From positions 248,501 to 312,500 of the forward strand of contig OX030964.1 in NCBI GenBank assembly GCA_943735955.1: a stretch of DNA of 64,000 nt, in the 5' to 3' direction. Below, in pieces: positions 11,685-21,900 of this stretch (positions are counted from its first letter, which is position 1; each line of letters begins with the position of its first letter). Made by a program: the position numbers and the translations under genes. The notes below the pieces were generated by a model, which was not told the origin of the DNA, ran no database searches, and saw only the letters and a list, made by a program, of their open reading frames with translations. The DNA comes from Piscicola geometra. Its lineage: Eukaryota; Annelida; Clitellata; Hirudinida; Piscicolidae.

Positions 11685-11918
11685 AAATTATTTTGCTAAT
11701 TTCCAAAATGGCAATGGCGACTCATCTTCTTTCGCAATTAACAAATGAAGATACTTGCTGATTTCTTCGTTGATTCGCATTTCAATACCATAGTTATCGT
11801 TGTTTTGTCTCAATTTTGGTAGAAGCTTCATTTTCTTGGTTGGCTGGGAATGTGGCTTTTCTTCTATTTTATCAACTTTTAAATCACTTTTATTCATATT
11901 ATTCCATTGTTTTGCCAT
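11685..11918 (-). pseudogene. hAT transposase internal fragment
   Basis: A 76-codon minus-strand frame contains Lys-rich linker sequence, then EMRINEEISKYLHLLIAKED and ESPLPFWKLAK. This resembles the hAT region just before the dimerisation block ('E+..Y+......PL.FW'). It belongs with the fragment at 10680-10806. Confidence 0.6.
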
Positions 11919-12336
11919 TTTTATCGAGATTGTTAATGAAATAATTCAATATAACTTGAAACTAACAAATTATTATAATAATTTAACACGAACACCTAAC
12001 TTCCAACACAGTTATGAAACGTTAATGTGTAATTAATCAACGATTTAATGTGTAAAATTAGCGCTCTTATTTCGAGCTTTGCTTTTACTTTGTTTTACGA
12101 TGCATAGACATTTTATAACTCAAACATTAATTATTCACGACCTTAAAAAATATATTATTTATAAAAGATTTTGAACTGTATTAGAGTTTTTTTTAAATAT
12201 TTGAATTCACATAAGTTTCAAATTTGCAAGTCGACTTGATTTTAAAATGACTTGGCCAATGAAATTCGACGGTTGCGCTAACTAAATGCGACTTGACCCG
12301 ACTTGATTCGGAGTCGACTTGCGTCAGTTGCATTGC

Positions 12337-15155
12337 ATGTCATTTAGTGTCATTGAGTGTCATTGAATGTCATTGAATGTCATTGAGTGTCATTGAGTGT
12401 CATTGAGTGTCATTGAGTGTCATTGAATGTCATTGAGTGTCATTGAGTGTCATTGAATGTCATTGAATGTCATTGAGTGTCATTGAGTGTCATTGAGTGT
12501 CATTGAGTGTCATTGAGTGTCATTGAATGTCATTGAGTGTCATTGAGTGTCATTGAGTGTCATTGAGTGTCATTGAGTGTCATTGAATGTCATTGAGTGT
12601 CATTGAATGTCATTGAATGTCATTGAGTGTCATTGAGTTTCATTGAGTGTCATTGAGTGTCATTGAATGTCATTGAGTGTCATTGATTGTCATTGAGTGT
12701 CATTGAGTGTCATTGAGTGTCATTGAATGTCATTGAGTGTCATTGAGTGTCATTGAATGTCATTGAGTGTCATTGAGTGTCATTGAGTGTCATTGAATGT
12801 CATTGAGTGTCATTGAGTTTCATTGAGTGTCATTGAATGTCATTGAGTGTCATTGAGTGTCATTGAATGTTATTGAGTGTCATTGAATGTCATTGAGTGT
12901 CATTGAGTGTCATTGAGTGTCATTGAGTGTCATTGAATGTCATTGAGTGTCATTGAGTGTCATTGAATGTCATTGAGTGTCATTGAGTGTCATTGAGTGT
13001 CATTGAGTGTCATTGAATGTCATTGAGTGTCATTGAGTGTCATTGAATGTCATTGAGTGTCATTGAGTGTCATTGAGTGTCATTGAGTGTCATTGAATGT
13101 CATTGAGTGTCATTGAGTGTCATTGAATGTCATTGAGTGTCATTGAGTGTCATTGAGTGTCATTGAGTGTCATTGAATGTCATTGAGTGTCATTGAGTGT
13201 CATTGAATGTCATTGAATGTCAATGAGTGTCATTGAGTGTCATTGAATGTCATTGAATGTCATTGAATGTCAATGAGTGTCATTGAGTGTCATTGAGTGT
13301 CATTGAGTGTCATTGAGTGTCATTGAGTGTCATTGAGTGTCATTGAGTGTCATTGAGTGTCATTGAGTGTCATTGAATGTCATTGAGTGTCATTGAGTGT
13401 CATTGAATGTCATTGAGTGTCATTGAGTGTCATTGAATGTCATTGAGTGTCATTGAGTGTCATTGAATGTCATTGAATGTCATTGAATGTCATTGAATGT
13501 CATTGAGTGTCATTGAGTGTCATTGAGTGTCATTGAGTGTCATTGAATGTCATTGAGTGTCATTGAGTGTCATTGAGTGTCATTGATTGTCATTGAGTGT
13601 CATTGAGTGTCATTGATTGTCATTGAGTGTCATTGAGTGTCATTGAGTGTCATTGAATGTCATTGAGTGTCATTGAGTGTCATTGAGTGTCATTGATTGT
13701 CATTGAGTGTCATTGAGTGTCATTGAGTGTCATTGAGTGTCATTGATTGTCATTGAGTGTCATTGAGTGTCATTGAGTGTCATTGAGTGTCATTGAATGT
13801 CATTGAGTGTCATTGAGTGTCATTGAATGTCATTGAGTGTCATTGAGTGTCATTGAATGTCATTGAATGTCATTGAGTGTCATTGAGTGTCATTGAGTGT
13901 CATTGAGTGTCATTGAGTGTCATTGAATGTCATTGAGTGTCATTGAGTGTCATTGAGTGTCATTGAGTGTCATTGAATGTCATTGAGTGTCATTGAGTTT
14001 CATTGAGTGTCATTGAATGTCATTGAGTGTCATTGAGTGTCATTGAATGTTATTGAGTGTCATTGAATGTCATTGAGTGTCATTGAGTGTCATTGAGTGT
14101 CATTGAGTGTCATTGAATGTCATTGAGTGTCATTGAGTGTCATTGAATGTCATTGAGTGTCATTGAGTGTCATTGAGTGTCATTGAGTGTCATTGAATGT
14201 CATTGAGTGTCATTGAGTGTCATTGAATGTCATTGAGTGTCATTGAGTGTCATTGAGTGTCATTGAGTGTCATTGAATGTCATTGAGTGTCATTGAGTGT
14301 CATTGAATGTCATTGAGTGTCATTGAGTGTCATTGAGTGTCATTGAGTGTCATTGAATGTCATTGAGTGTCATTGAGTGTCATTGAATGTCATTGAATGT
14401 CAATGAGTGTCATTGAGTGTCATTGAATGTCATTGAATGTCATTGAATGTCAATGAGTGTCATTGAGTGTCATTGAGTGTCATTGAGTGTCATTGAGTGT
14501 CATTGAGTGTCATTGAGTGTCATTGAGTGTCATTGAGTGTCATTGAGTGTCATTGAATGTCATTGAGTGTCATTGAGTGTCATTGAATGTCATTGAGTGT
14601 CATTGAGTGTCATTGAATGTCATTGAGTGTCATTGAGTGTCATTGAATGTCATTGAATGTCATTGAATGTCATTGAATGTCATTGAGTGTCATTGAGTGT
14701 CATTGAGTGTCATTGAGTGTCATTGAATGTCATTGAGTGTCATTGAGTGTCATTGAGTGTCATTGATTGTCATTGAGTGTCATTGAGTGTCATTGATTGT
14801 CATTGAGTGTCATTGAGTGTCATTGAGTGTCATTGAATGTCATTGAGTGTCATTGAGTGTCATTGAGTGTCATTGATTGTCATTGAGTGTCATTGAGTGT
14901 CATTGAGTGTCATTGAGTGTCATTGATTGTCATTGAGTGTCATTGAGTGTCATTGAGTGTCATTGAGTGTCATTGAATGTCATTGAGTGTCATTGAGTGT
15001 CATTGAATGTCATTGAGTGTCATTGAGTGTCATTGAATGTCATTGAATGTCATTGAGTGTCATTGAGTGTCATTGAATGTCATTGAATGTCATTGAGTGT
15101 CATTGAGTTTCATTGAGTGTCATTGAGTGTCATTAAGTATCATTGAGAGTCATCC
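12337..15155 (+). repeat. 10-bp two-state array CATTGAGTGT / CATTGAATGT, about 280 units
   Basis: The array is almost perfectly in 10-bp register over 2.8 kb. Nearly all units are one of two forms, differing only at GAG versus GAA, with rare GATTGT, GAGTTT, TATTG and CAATG variants. The rare variants show a long duplication: TATTG at 12871 and 14051, CAATG at 13221 and 14401, GATTGT at 13581 and 14761, GAGTTT at 12811 and 13991. All four pairs are 1,180 bp apart. The matched copies are about 12761-13890 and 13941-15070. The array ends 100 bp from the donor side of the HRD exon. Confidence 0.95.
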
Positions 15156-15253
15156 ATCAGAAAAAACAAACCTTCTCTCCACCACATCACCACCACCACT
15201 AAAGTACTACCACCACCACCAAAGCACCACCAAAACTACAACCACCAAAGTAC

Positions 15254-15426
15254 CTTGATCACTCGAGCCAAGTCAGCGATCTTGACGTTGTTGCCTTCTC
15301 CGACAAGGATGTTTCGGGCGGCGAGGTCTCGGTGGATGTAGTTCTGTGACTCCAGGTACGCCATCCCACACGCTATTTGCGCTGAAACGTCAATTCGCTG
15401 TGGTAACGAGAGGCCCCTGCCCTTGC
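15254..15426 (-). CDS. Src42A-like kinase, catalytic-loop (HRD) exon, minus strand
   Basis: Reading 15426 to 15254 gives (G)[20 protein letters not shown], then [18 protein letters not shown], then [19 protein letters not shown]. The catalytic HRD is at 15334-15326 and is followed by LAARN, as in Src42A and FRK rather than the LRAAN of c-Src. The acceptor is CCAACACAG (phase 1, joining the phase-1 end of the alphaC exon) and the donor ATCAAG|GTACTT (phase 0). The metal-binding motif reads AD-LAR where kinases have ADFGLAR: six bases coding Phe-Gly are missing next to 15271/15272, with the frame kept. Without the DFG Phe and Gly a normal active site is not expected. Confidence 0.93.
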
Positions 15427-15589
15427 CTGTGTTGGAGAGGTTGAGCGCTGATGATGATGGAAGAGGCGTGGTTTGGCGAAGGGTTAGAGAGGTTGAGTGG
15501 TGGTTGAAGTGTGGTTTGGCGAAGGGTTAGAAAGGTTGAGCAATAGTGATGAAATAAGCACAAGACAAGCACAAAAGCATGCCACAAAC

Positions 15590-15750
15590 TGCCATAAAAC
15601 ACAAACAGCCATACAACACAAGCAGCCATACAAAACATACTGCCATACAACACATACAACACATACTGCAATACAACATAAGCAGCCATACAACATAAAC
15701 TGCCATACAACACAAACAACTATACAACACAATTAGCCATACAACACTTG
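15590..15750 (+). repeat. intronic GCCATACAACACAAACA repeat
   Basis: Irregular copies of a unit of about 17-21 bp (GCCATACAACACAAACA, with AACATAAGCA and AACACATACT variants) fill the intron between the HRD and alphaC exons. Confidence 0.75.
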
Positions 15751-15803
15751 CACCAACACCAGAAACAACACCAAAAGCAACAGCAACAACGACGACACAT
15801 TAC

Positions 15804-15962
15804 CTTGCAGGTACTCGAGGAGCGAGCCGTACTTCATGAGTTCAGTGACGATGTAGATGGGCTCGTCTTGCGTGCAGACGGCGTACAACTGGATGAGTTT
15901 CGGGTGCCTCAATCGCTTCATGATCTGAGCCTCCTCCAGGAAGTCCTTCGGGTCCATCGTGC
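15804..15962 (-). CDS. Src42A-like kinase, alphaC-gatekeeper exon, minus strand
   Basis: Reading 15962 to 15804 gives (G)[19 protein letters not shown], then [19 protein letters not shown], then [14 protein letters not shown](G). It contains the alphaC glutamate in FLEEAQ, which salt-bridges the VAIK lysine, and the threonine gatekeeper in IVTE. The acceptor CTGCAG|GC completes the Gly begun in the exon at 3118-3286, and the donor AAG|GTAATG leaves phase 1 for the HRD exon. It lies only 6 bp from the start of the large GTGGTGCAGTGG array. Orientation is opposite to the exons on either side of the block. Confidence 0.95.
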
Positions 15963-15967
15963 CTGCA

Positions 15968-18900
15968 GTGGTCGAGGTGGTGCAGTGGTCGAGGTGGTGC
16001 AGCGGTCGAGGTGGTGCAGTGGTCGAGGTGGTGCAGTGGTCGAGGTGGTGCAGTGGTCGAGGTGGTGCAGTGGTGGTGGTGCAGTGGTGGTGGTGCAGTG
16101 GTCGAGGTGGTGCAGTGGTGGTGGTGCAGTGGTCGAGGTGGTGCAGTGGTCGAGGTGGTGCAGTGGTCGAGGTGGTGCAGTGGTGGTGGTGCAGTGGTGG
16201 TGGTGCAGCGGTCAAGGTGGTGCAGTGGTCGAGGTGGTGCAGTGGTCGAGGTGCCTGCAGTGGTCAAGGTGGTGCAGTGGTCGAGGTGGTGCAGTGGTCG
16301 AGGTGCCTGCAGTGGTCGAGGTGGTGTGCAGTGGTGGTGGTGCAGTGGTCGAGGTGGTGCAGTGGTCGAGGTGGTGCAGTGGTCGAGGTGGTGCAGTGGT
16401 CGAGGTGGTGCAGTGGTCGAGGTGGTGCAGTGGTCGAGGTGGTGCAGTGGTCGAGGTGGTGCAGTGGTCGAGGTGGTGCAGTGGTGGTGGTGGTGCAGTG
16501 GTCGAGGTGGTGCAGTGGTCGAGGTGATGCAGTGGTCGAGGTGGTGCAGTGGTCGAGGTGGTGCAGTGGTCGAGGTTGTGCAGTGGTCGAGGTGGTGCAG
16601 TGGTCGAGGTGGTGCGGTGGTCGAGGTGGTGCAGTGGTCGAGGTGGTGCAGTGGTCGAGGTGGTGCAGTGGTGGTGGTGCAGTGGTGGTGGTGCAGTGGT
16701 CGAGGTGGTGCAGTGGTCGAGGTGGTGCAGTGGTGGTGGTGCAGTGGTCGAGGTGGTGCAGTGGTGGTGGTGCAGTGGTGGTGGTGCAGTGGTGGTGGTG
16801 CAGTGGTCGAGGTGGTACAGTGGTCGAGGTGGTGCAGTGGTGGTGGTGCAGTGGTCGAGGTGGTGCAGTGGTGGTGGTGCAGTGGTCGAGGTGGTGCAGT
16901 GGTCGAGGTGGTGCAGTGGTGGTGGTGCAGTGGTGGTGGTGCAGTGGTGGTGGTGCAGTGGTGGTGGTGCAGTGGTCGAGGTGGTGCAGTGGTGGTGGTG
17001 CAGTGGTGGTGGTGCAGTGGTGGTGGTGCAGTGGTGGTGGTGCAGTGGTGGTGGTGCAGTGGTGGTGGTGCAGGGGGAGGGTGGTGCAGTGGCAGGGTGG
17101 TGCAGGGGGAGGATGGTGCAGTGGTGGTGCAGTGGGAGGGTGGTGCAGGGGGAGGGTGGTGCAGTGGGAGGGTGGTGCAGTGGGAGGGTGGTGCAGTGGG
17201 AGGGTGGTGCAGTGGGAGGGTGGTGCAGTGGGAGGTTGGTGCAGTGGGAGGGTGGTGCAGTGGGAGGTTGGTGCAGTGGGAGGGTGGTGCAGTGGGAGGG
17301 TGGTGCAGTGGGAGGTTGGTGCAGTGGGAGGGTGGTGCAGTGGGAGGGTGGTGCAGTGGTGGTGCAGTGGGAGGGTGGTGCAGTGGTGGTGAAGTGGGTT
17401 GTTGGTGCAGTGGGAGGTTGGTGCAGTGGGAGGGTGGTGCAGTGGGAGGGTGGTGCAGGGGGAGGGTGGTGCAGTGGGAGGGTGGTGCAGTGGGAGGGTG
17501 GTGCAGGGGGAGGGTGGTGCAGTGGGAGGTTGGTGCAGTGGGAGGTTGGTGCAGTGGGAGGTTGGTGCAGTGGGAGGTTGGTGCAGTGGGAGGGTGGCGC
17601 AGTGAGAGGGTGGTGCAGTGGGAGGGTGGTGCAGTGGTGGCGCAGTGGCAGGGTGGTGCAGTGGGAGGGTGGTGCAGTGAGAGGGTGGTGCAGTTAGAGG
17701 GTGGTGCAGTGGGAGGTTGGTGCAGTGGGAGGGTGGTGCAGTGGGAGGGTGGCGCAGTGGGAAGGTGGTGCAGTGGTGGTGCAGTGGCAGGGTGGTGCAG
17801 TGGCAGGGTGGTGCAGTGGTGGTGCAGTGGTGGTGCAGTGGCAGGGTGGTGCAGTGGTGGTGCAGTGGTGGTGCAGGGGGAGGGTGGTGCAGTGGTGGTG
17901 CAGTGGCAGGGTGGTGCAGTGGTGGTGCAGTGGCAGGGTGGTGCAGTGGTGGTGCAGTGGCAGGGTGGTGCAGTGGTGGTGCAGTGGTGGTGCAGTGGTG
18001 GTGCAGTGGTGGTGCAGTGGCAGGGTGGTGCAGTGGTGGTGCAGTGGCAGGGTGGTGCAGTGGCAGGGTGGTGCAGTGGTGGTGCAGGGGGAGGATGGTG
18101 CAGTGGTGGTGCAGTGGTGGTGCAGTGGCAGGGTGGTGCAGTGGTGGTGCAGTGGCAGGGTGGTGCAGTGGTGGTGCAGTGGCAGGGTGGTGCAGTGGTG
18201 GTGCAGTGGGAGGGTGGTGCAGTGGGAGGGTGGTGCAGGGGGAGGGTGGTGCAGTGGCAGGGTGGTGCAGGAGGAGGGTGGTGCAGTGGTGGTGCAGTGG
18301 GAGGGTGGTGCAGGGGGAGGGTGGTGCAGGGGGAGGGTGGTGCAGTGGTGGTGCAGTGGGAGGGTGGTGCAGGGGGAGGGTGGTGCAGGGGGAGGGTGGT
18401 GCAGTGGCAGGGTGGTGCAGTGGTGGTGGTGCAGTGGTGGTGGTGCAGTGGTGGTGGTGCAGTGGTGGTGGTGCAGTGGTGGTGGTGCAGTGGTCGAGGT
18501 GGTGCAGTGGTGGTGGTGCAGTGGTGGTGGTGCAGTGGTGGTGGTGCAGTGGTGGTGGTGCAGTGGTGGTGGTGCAGTGGTGGTGGTGCAGGGGGAGGGT
18601 GGTGCAGTGGCAGGGTGGTGCAGGGGGAGGATGGTGCAGTGGTGGTGCAGTGGGAGGGTGGTGCAGGGGGAGGGTGGTGCAGTGGGAGGGTGGTGCAGTG
18701 GGAGGGTGGTGCAGTGGGAGGGTGGTGCAGTGGGAGGGTGGTGCAGTGGGAGGTTGGTGCAGTGGGAGGGTGGTGCAGTGGGAGGTTGGTGCAGTGGGAG
18801 GGTGGTGCAGTGGGAGGGTGGTGCAGTGGGAGGTTGGTGCAGTGGGAGGGTGGTGCAGTGGGAGGGTGGTGCAGTGGTGGTGCAGTGGGAGGGTGGTGCA

Positions 18901-21900
18901 GTGGTGGTGAAGTGGGTTGTTGGTGCAGTGGGAGGTTGGTGCAGTGGGAGGGTGGTGCAGTGGGAGGGTGGTGCAGGGGGAGGGTGGTGCAGTGGGAGGG
19001 TGGTGCAGTGGGAGGGTGGTGCAGGGGGAGGGTGGTGCAGTGGGAGGTTGGTGCAGTGGGAGGTTGGTGCAGTGGGAGGTTGGTGCAGTGGGAGGGTGGC
19101 GCAGTGAGAGGGTGGTGCAGTGGGAGGGTGGTGCAGTGGTGGCGCAGTGGCAGGGTGGTGCAGTGGGAGGGTGGTGCAGTGAGAGGGTGGTGCAGTTAGA
19201 GGGTGGTGCAGTGGGAGGTTGGTGCAGTGGGAGGGTGGTGCAGTGGGAGGGTGGCGCAGTGGGAGGGTGGTGCAGTGGTGGTGCAGTGGCAGGGTGGTGC
19301 AGTGGCAGGGTGGTGCAGTGGTGGTGCAGTGGTGGTGCAGTGGCAGGGTGGTGCAGTGGTGGTGCAGTGGTGGTGCAGGGGGAGGGTGGTGCAGTGGTGG
19401 TGCAGTGGCAGGGTGGTGCAGTGGTGGTGCAGTGGCAGGGTGGTGCAGTGGTGGTGCAGTGGCAGGGTGGTGCAGTGGTGGTGCAGTGGTGGTGCAGTGG
19501 TGGTGCAGTGGTGGTGCAGTGGCAGGGTGGTGCAGTGGTGGTGCAGTGGCAGGGTGGTGCAGTGGCAGGGTGGTGCAGTGGCAGGGTGGTGCAGTGGTGG
19601 TGCAGGGGGAGGATGGTGCAGTGGTGGTGCAGTGGTGGTGCAGTGGCAGGGTGGTGCAGTGGTGGTGCAGTGGCAGGGTGGTGCAGTGGTGGTGCAGTGG
19701 CAGGGTGGTGCAGTGGTGGTGCAGTGGGAGGGTGGTGCAGTGGGAGGGTGGTGCAGGGGGAGGGTGGTGCAGTGGCAGGGTGGTGCAGGAGGAGGGTGGT
19801 GCAGTGGTGGTGCAGTGGGAGGGTGGTGCAGGGGGAGGGTGGTGCAGGGGGAGGGTGGTGCAGTGGTGGTGCAGTGGGAGGGTGGTGCAGGGGGAGGGTG
19901 GTGCAGGGGGAGGGTGGTGCAGTGGCAGGGTGGTGCAGGAGGAGGGTGGTGCAGTGATGGTGCAGTGGGAGGGTGGTGCAGGGGGAGGGTGGTGCAGTGG
20001 GAGGGTGGTGCAGTGGGAGGGTGGTGCAGTGGGAGGGTGGTGCAGTGGGAGGTTGGTGCAGTGGGAGGGTGGTGCAGTGGGAGGTTGGTGCAGTGGGAGG
20101 GTGGTGCAGTGGGAGGTTGGTGCAGTGGGAGGGTGGTGCAGTGGGAGGGTGGTGCAGGGGGAGGGTGGTGCAGTGGGAGGGTGGTGCAGTGGGAGGGTGG
20201 TGCAGGGGGAGGGTGGTGCAGTGGGAGGTTGGTGCAGTGGGAGGTTGGTGCAGTGGGAGGTTGGTGCAGTGGGAGGGTGGCGCAGTGAGAGGGTGGTGCA
20301 GTGGGAGGGTGGTGCAGTGGTGGCGCAGTGGCAGGGTGGTGCAGTGGGAGGGTGGTGCAGTGAGAGGGTGGTGCAGTTAGAGGGTGGTGCAGTGGGAGGT
20401 TGGTGCAGTGGGAGGGTGGTGCAGTGGGAGGGTGGCGCAGTGGGAGGGTGGTGCAGTGGTGGTGCAGTGGCAGGGTGGTGCAGTGGCAGGGTGGTGCAGT
20501 GGTGGTGCAGTGGTGGTGCAGTGGCAGGGTGGTGCAGTGGTGGTGCAGTGGTGGTGCAGGGGGAGGGTGGTGCAGTGGTGGTGCAGTGGCAGGGTGGTGC
20601 AGTGGTGGTGCAGTGGCAGGGTGGTGCAGTGGTGGTGCAGTGGCAGGGTGGTGCAGTGGTGGTGCAGTGGTGGTGCAGTGGTGGTGCAGTGGTGGTGCAG
20701 TGGCAGGGTGGTGCAGTGGTGGTGCAGTGGCAGGGTGGTGCAGTGGCAGGGTGGTGCAGTGGTGGTGCAGTGGTGGTGCAGGGGGAGGGTGGTGCAGTGG
20801 TGGTGCAGTGGTGGTGCAGTGGCAGGGTGGTGCAGTGGTGGTGCAGTGGCAGGGTGGTGCAGTGGTGGTGCAGTGGCAGGGTGGTGCAGTGGTGGTGCAG
20901 TGGAAGGGTGGTGCAGTGGGAGGGTGGTGCAGGGGGAGGGTGGTGCAGTGGCAGGGTGGTGCAGGAGGAGGGTGGTGCAGTGGTGGTGCAGTGGGAGGGT
21001 GGTGCAGGGGGAGGGTGGTGCAGGGGGAGGGTGGTGCAGTGGTGGTGCAGTGGGAGGGTGGTGCAGGGGGAGAGTGGTGCAGGGGGAGGGTGGTGCAGTG
21101 GCAGGGTGGTGCAGGGGGAGGGTGGTGCAGTGATGGTGCAGTGGGAGGGTGGTGCAGGGGGAGGGTGGTGCAGTGGGAGGGTGGTGCAGTGGGAGGGTGG
21201 TGCAGTGGGAGGGTGGTGCAGTGGGAGGTTGGTGCAGTGGGAGGGTGGTGCAGTGGGAGGTTGGTGCAGTGGGAGGGTGGTGCAGTGGGAGGTTGGTGCA
21301 GTGGGAGGGTGGTGCAGTGGGAGGGTGGTGCAGGGGGAGGGTGGTGCAGTGGGAGGGTGGTGCAGTGGGAGGGTGGTGCAGGGGGAGGGTGGTGCAGTGG
21401 GAGGTTGGTGCAGTGGGAGGTAGGTGCAGTGGGAGGTTGGTGCAGTGGGAGGGTGGCGCAGTGAGAGGGTGGTGCAGTGGGAGGGTGGTGCAGTGGTGGC
21501 GCAGTGGCAGGGTGGTGCAGTGGGAGGGTGGTGCAGTTGGAGGGTGGTGCAGTGGGAGGTTGGTGCAGTGGGAGGGTGGTGCAGTGGGAGGGTGGCGCAG
21601 TGGGAGGGTGGTGCAGTGGTGGTGCAGTGGCAGGGTGGTGCAGTGGCAGGGTGGTGCAGTGGTGGTGCAGTGGTGGTGCAGTGGCAGGGTGGTGCAGTGA
21701 TGGTACAGTGGTGGTGCAGGGGGAGGGTGGTGCAGTGGTGGTGCAGTGGCAGGGTGGTGCAGTGGTGGTGCAGTGGCAGGGTGGTGCAGTGGTGGTGCAG
21801 TGGCAGGGTGGTGCAGTGGTGGTGCAGTGGTGGTGCAGTGGTGGTGCAGTGGCAGGGTGGTGCAGTGGCAGGGTGGTGCAGTGGTGGTGCAGGGGGAGGG

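Larger units (their letters stand above)
10345..12332 (-). mobile_element. hAT element with degraded transposase, carrying a SINE insertion
   Basis: Both ends carry GACTTGACTTGA-type subterminal words: left from ACCTGGGAGTCGAATTAG near 10350, right ending ACTTGATTCGGAGTCGACTT near 12318. Minus-strand coding fragments are 11918-11685 (ending EDESPLPFWKLAK, the hAT 'PL.FWK' segment) and about 10806-10680 (VESMFSTCGLMLNVKRSSMT, then PHHANLLSFVHYN, the C-terminal dimerisation end). The two are separated by more than 800 bp of AT-rich sequence and the SINE at 11385-11559. A SINE tail fragment lies at 10822-10876. The exact termini and any target duplication are unclear. Confidence 0.7.

Noticed and set aside
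12337..15155. Possible CRISPR array in the regular 10-bp repeat
   Set aside because: Units are contiguous with no spacers, the unit is far too short, and the genome is eukaryotic.
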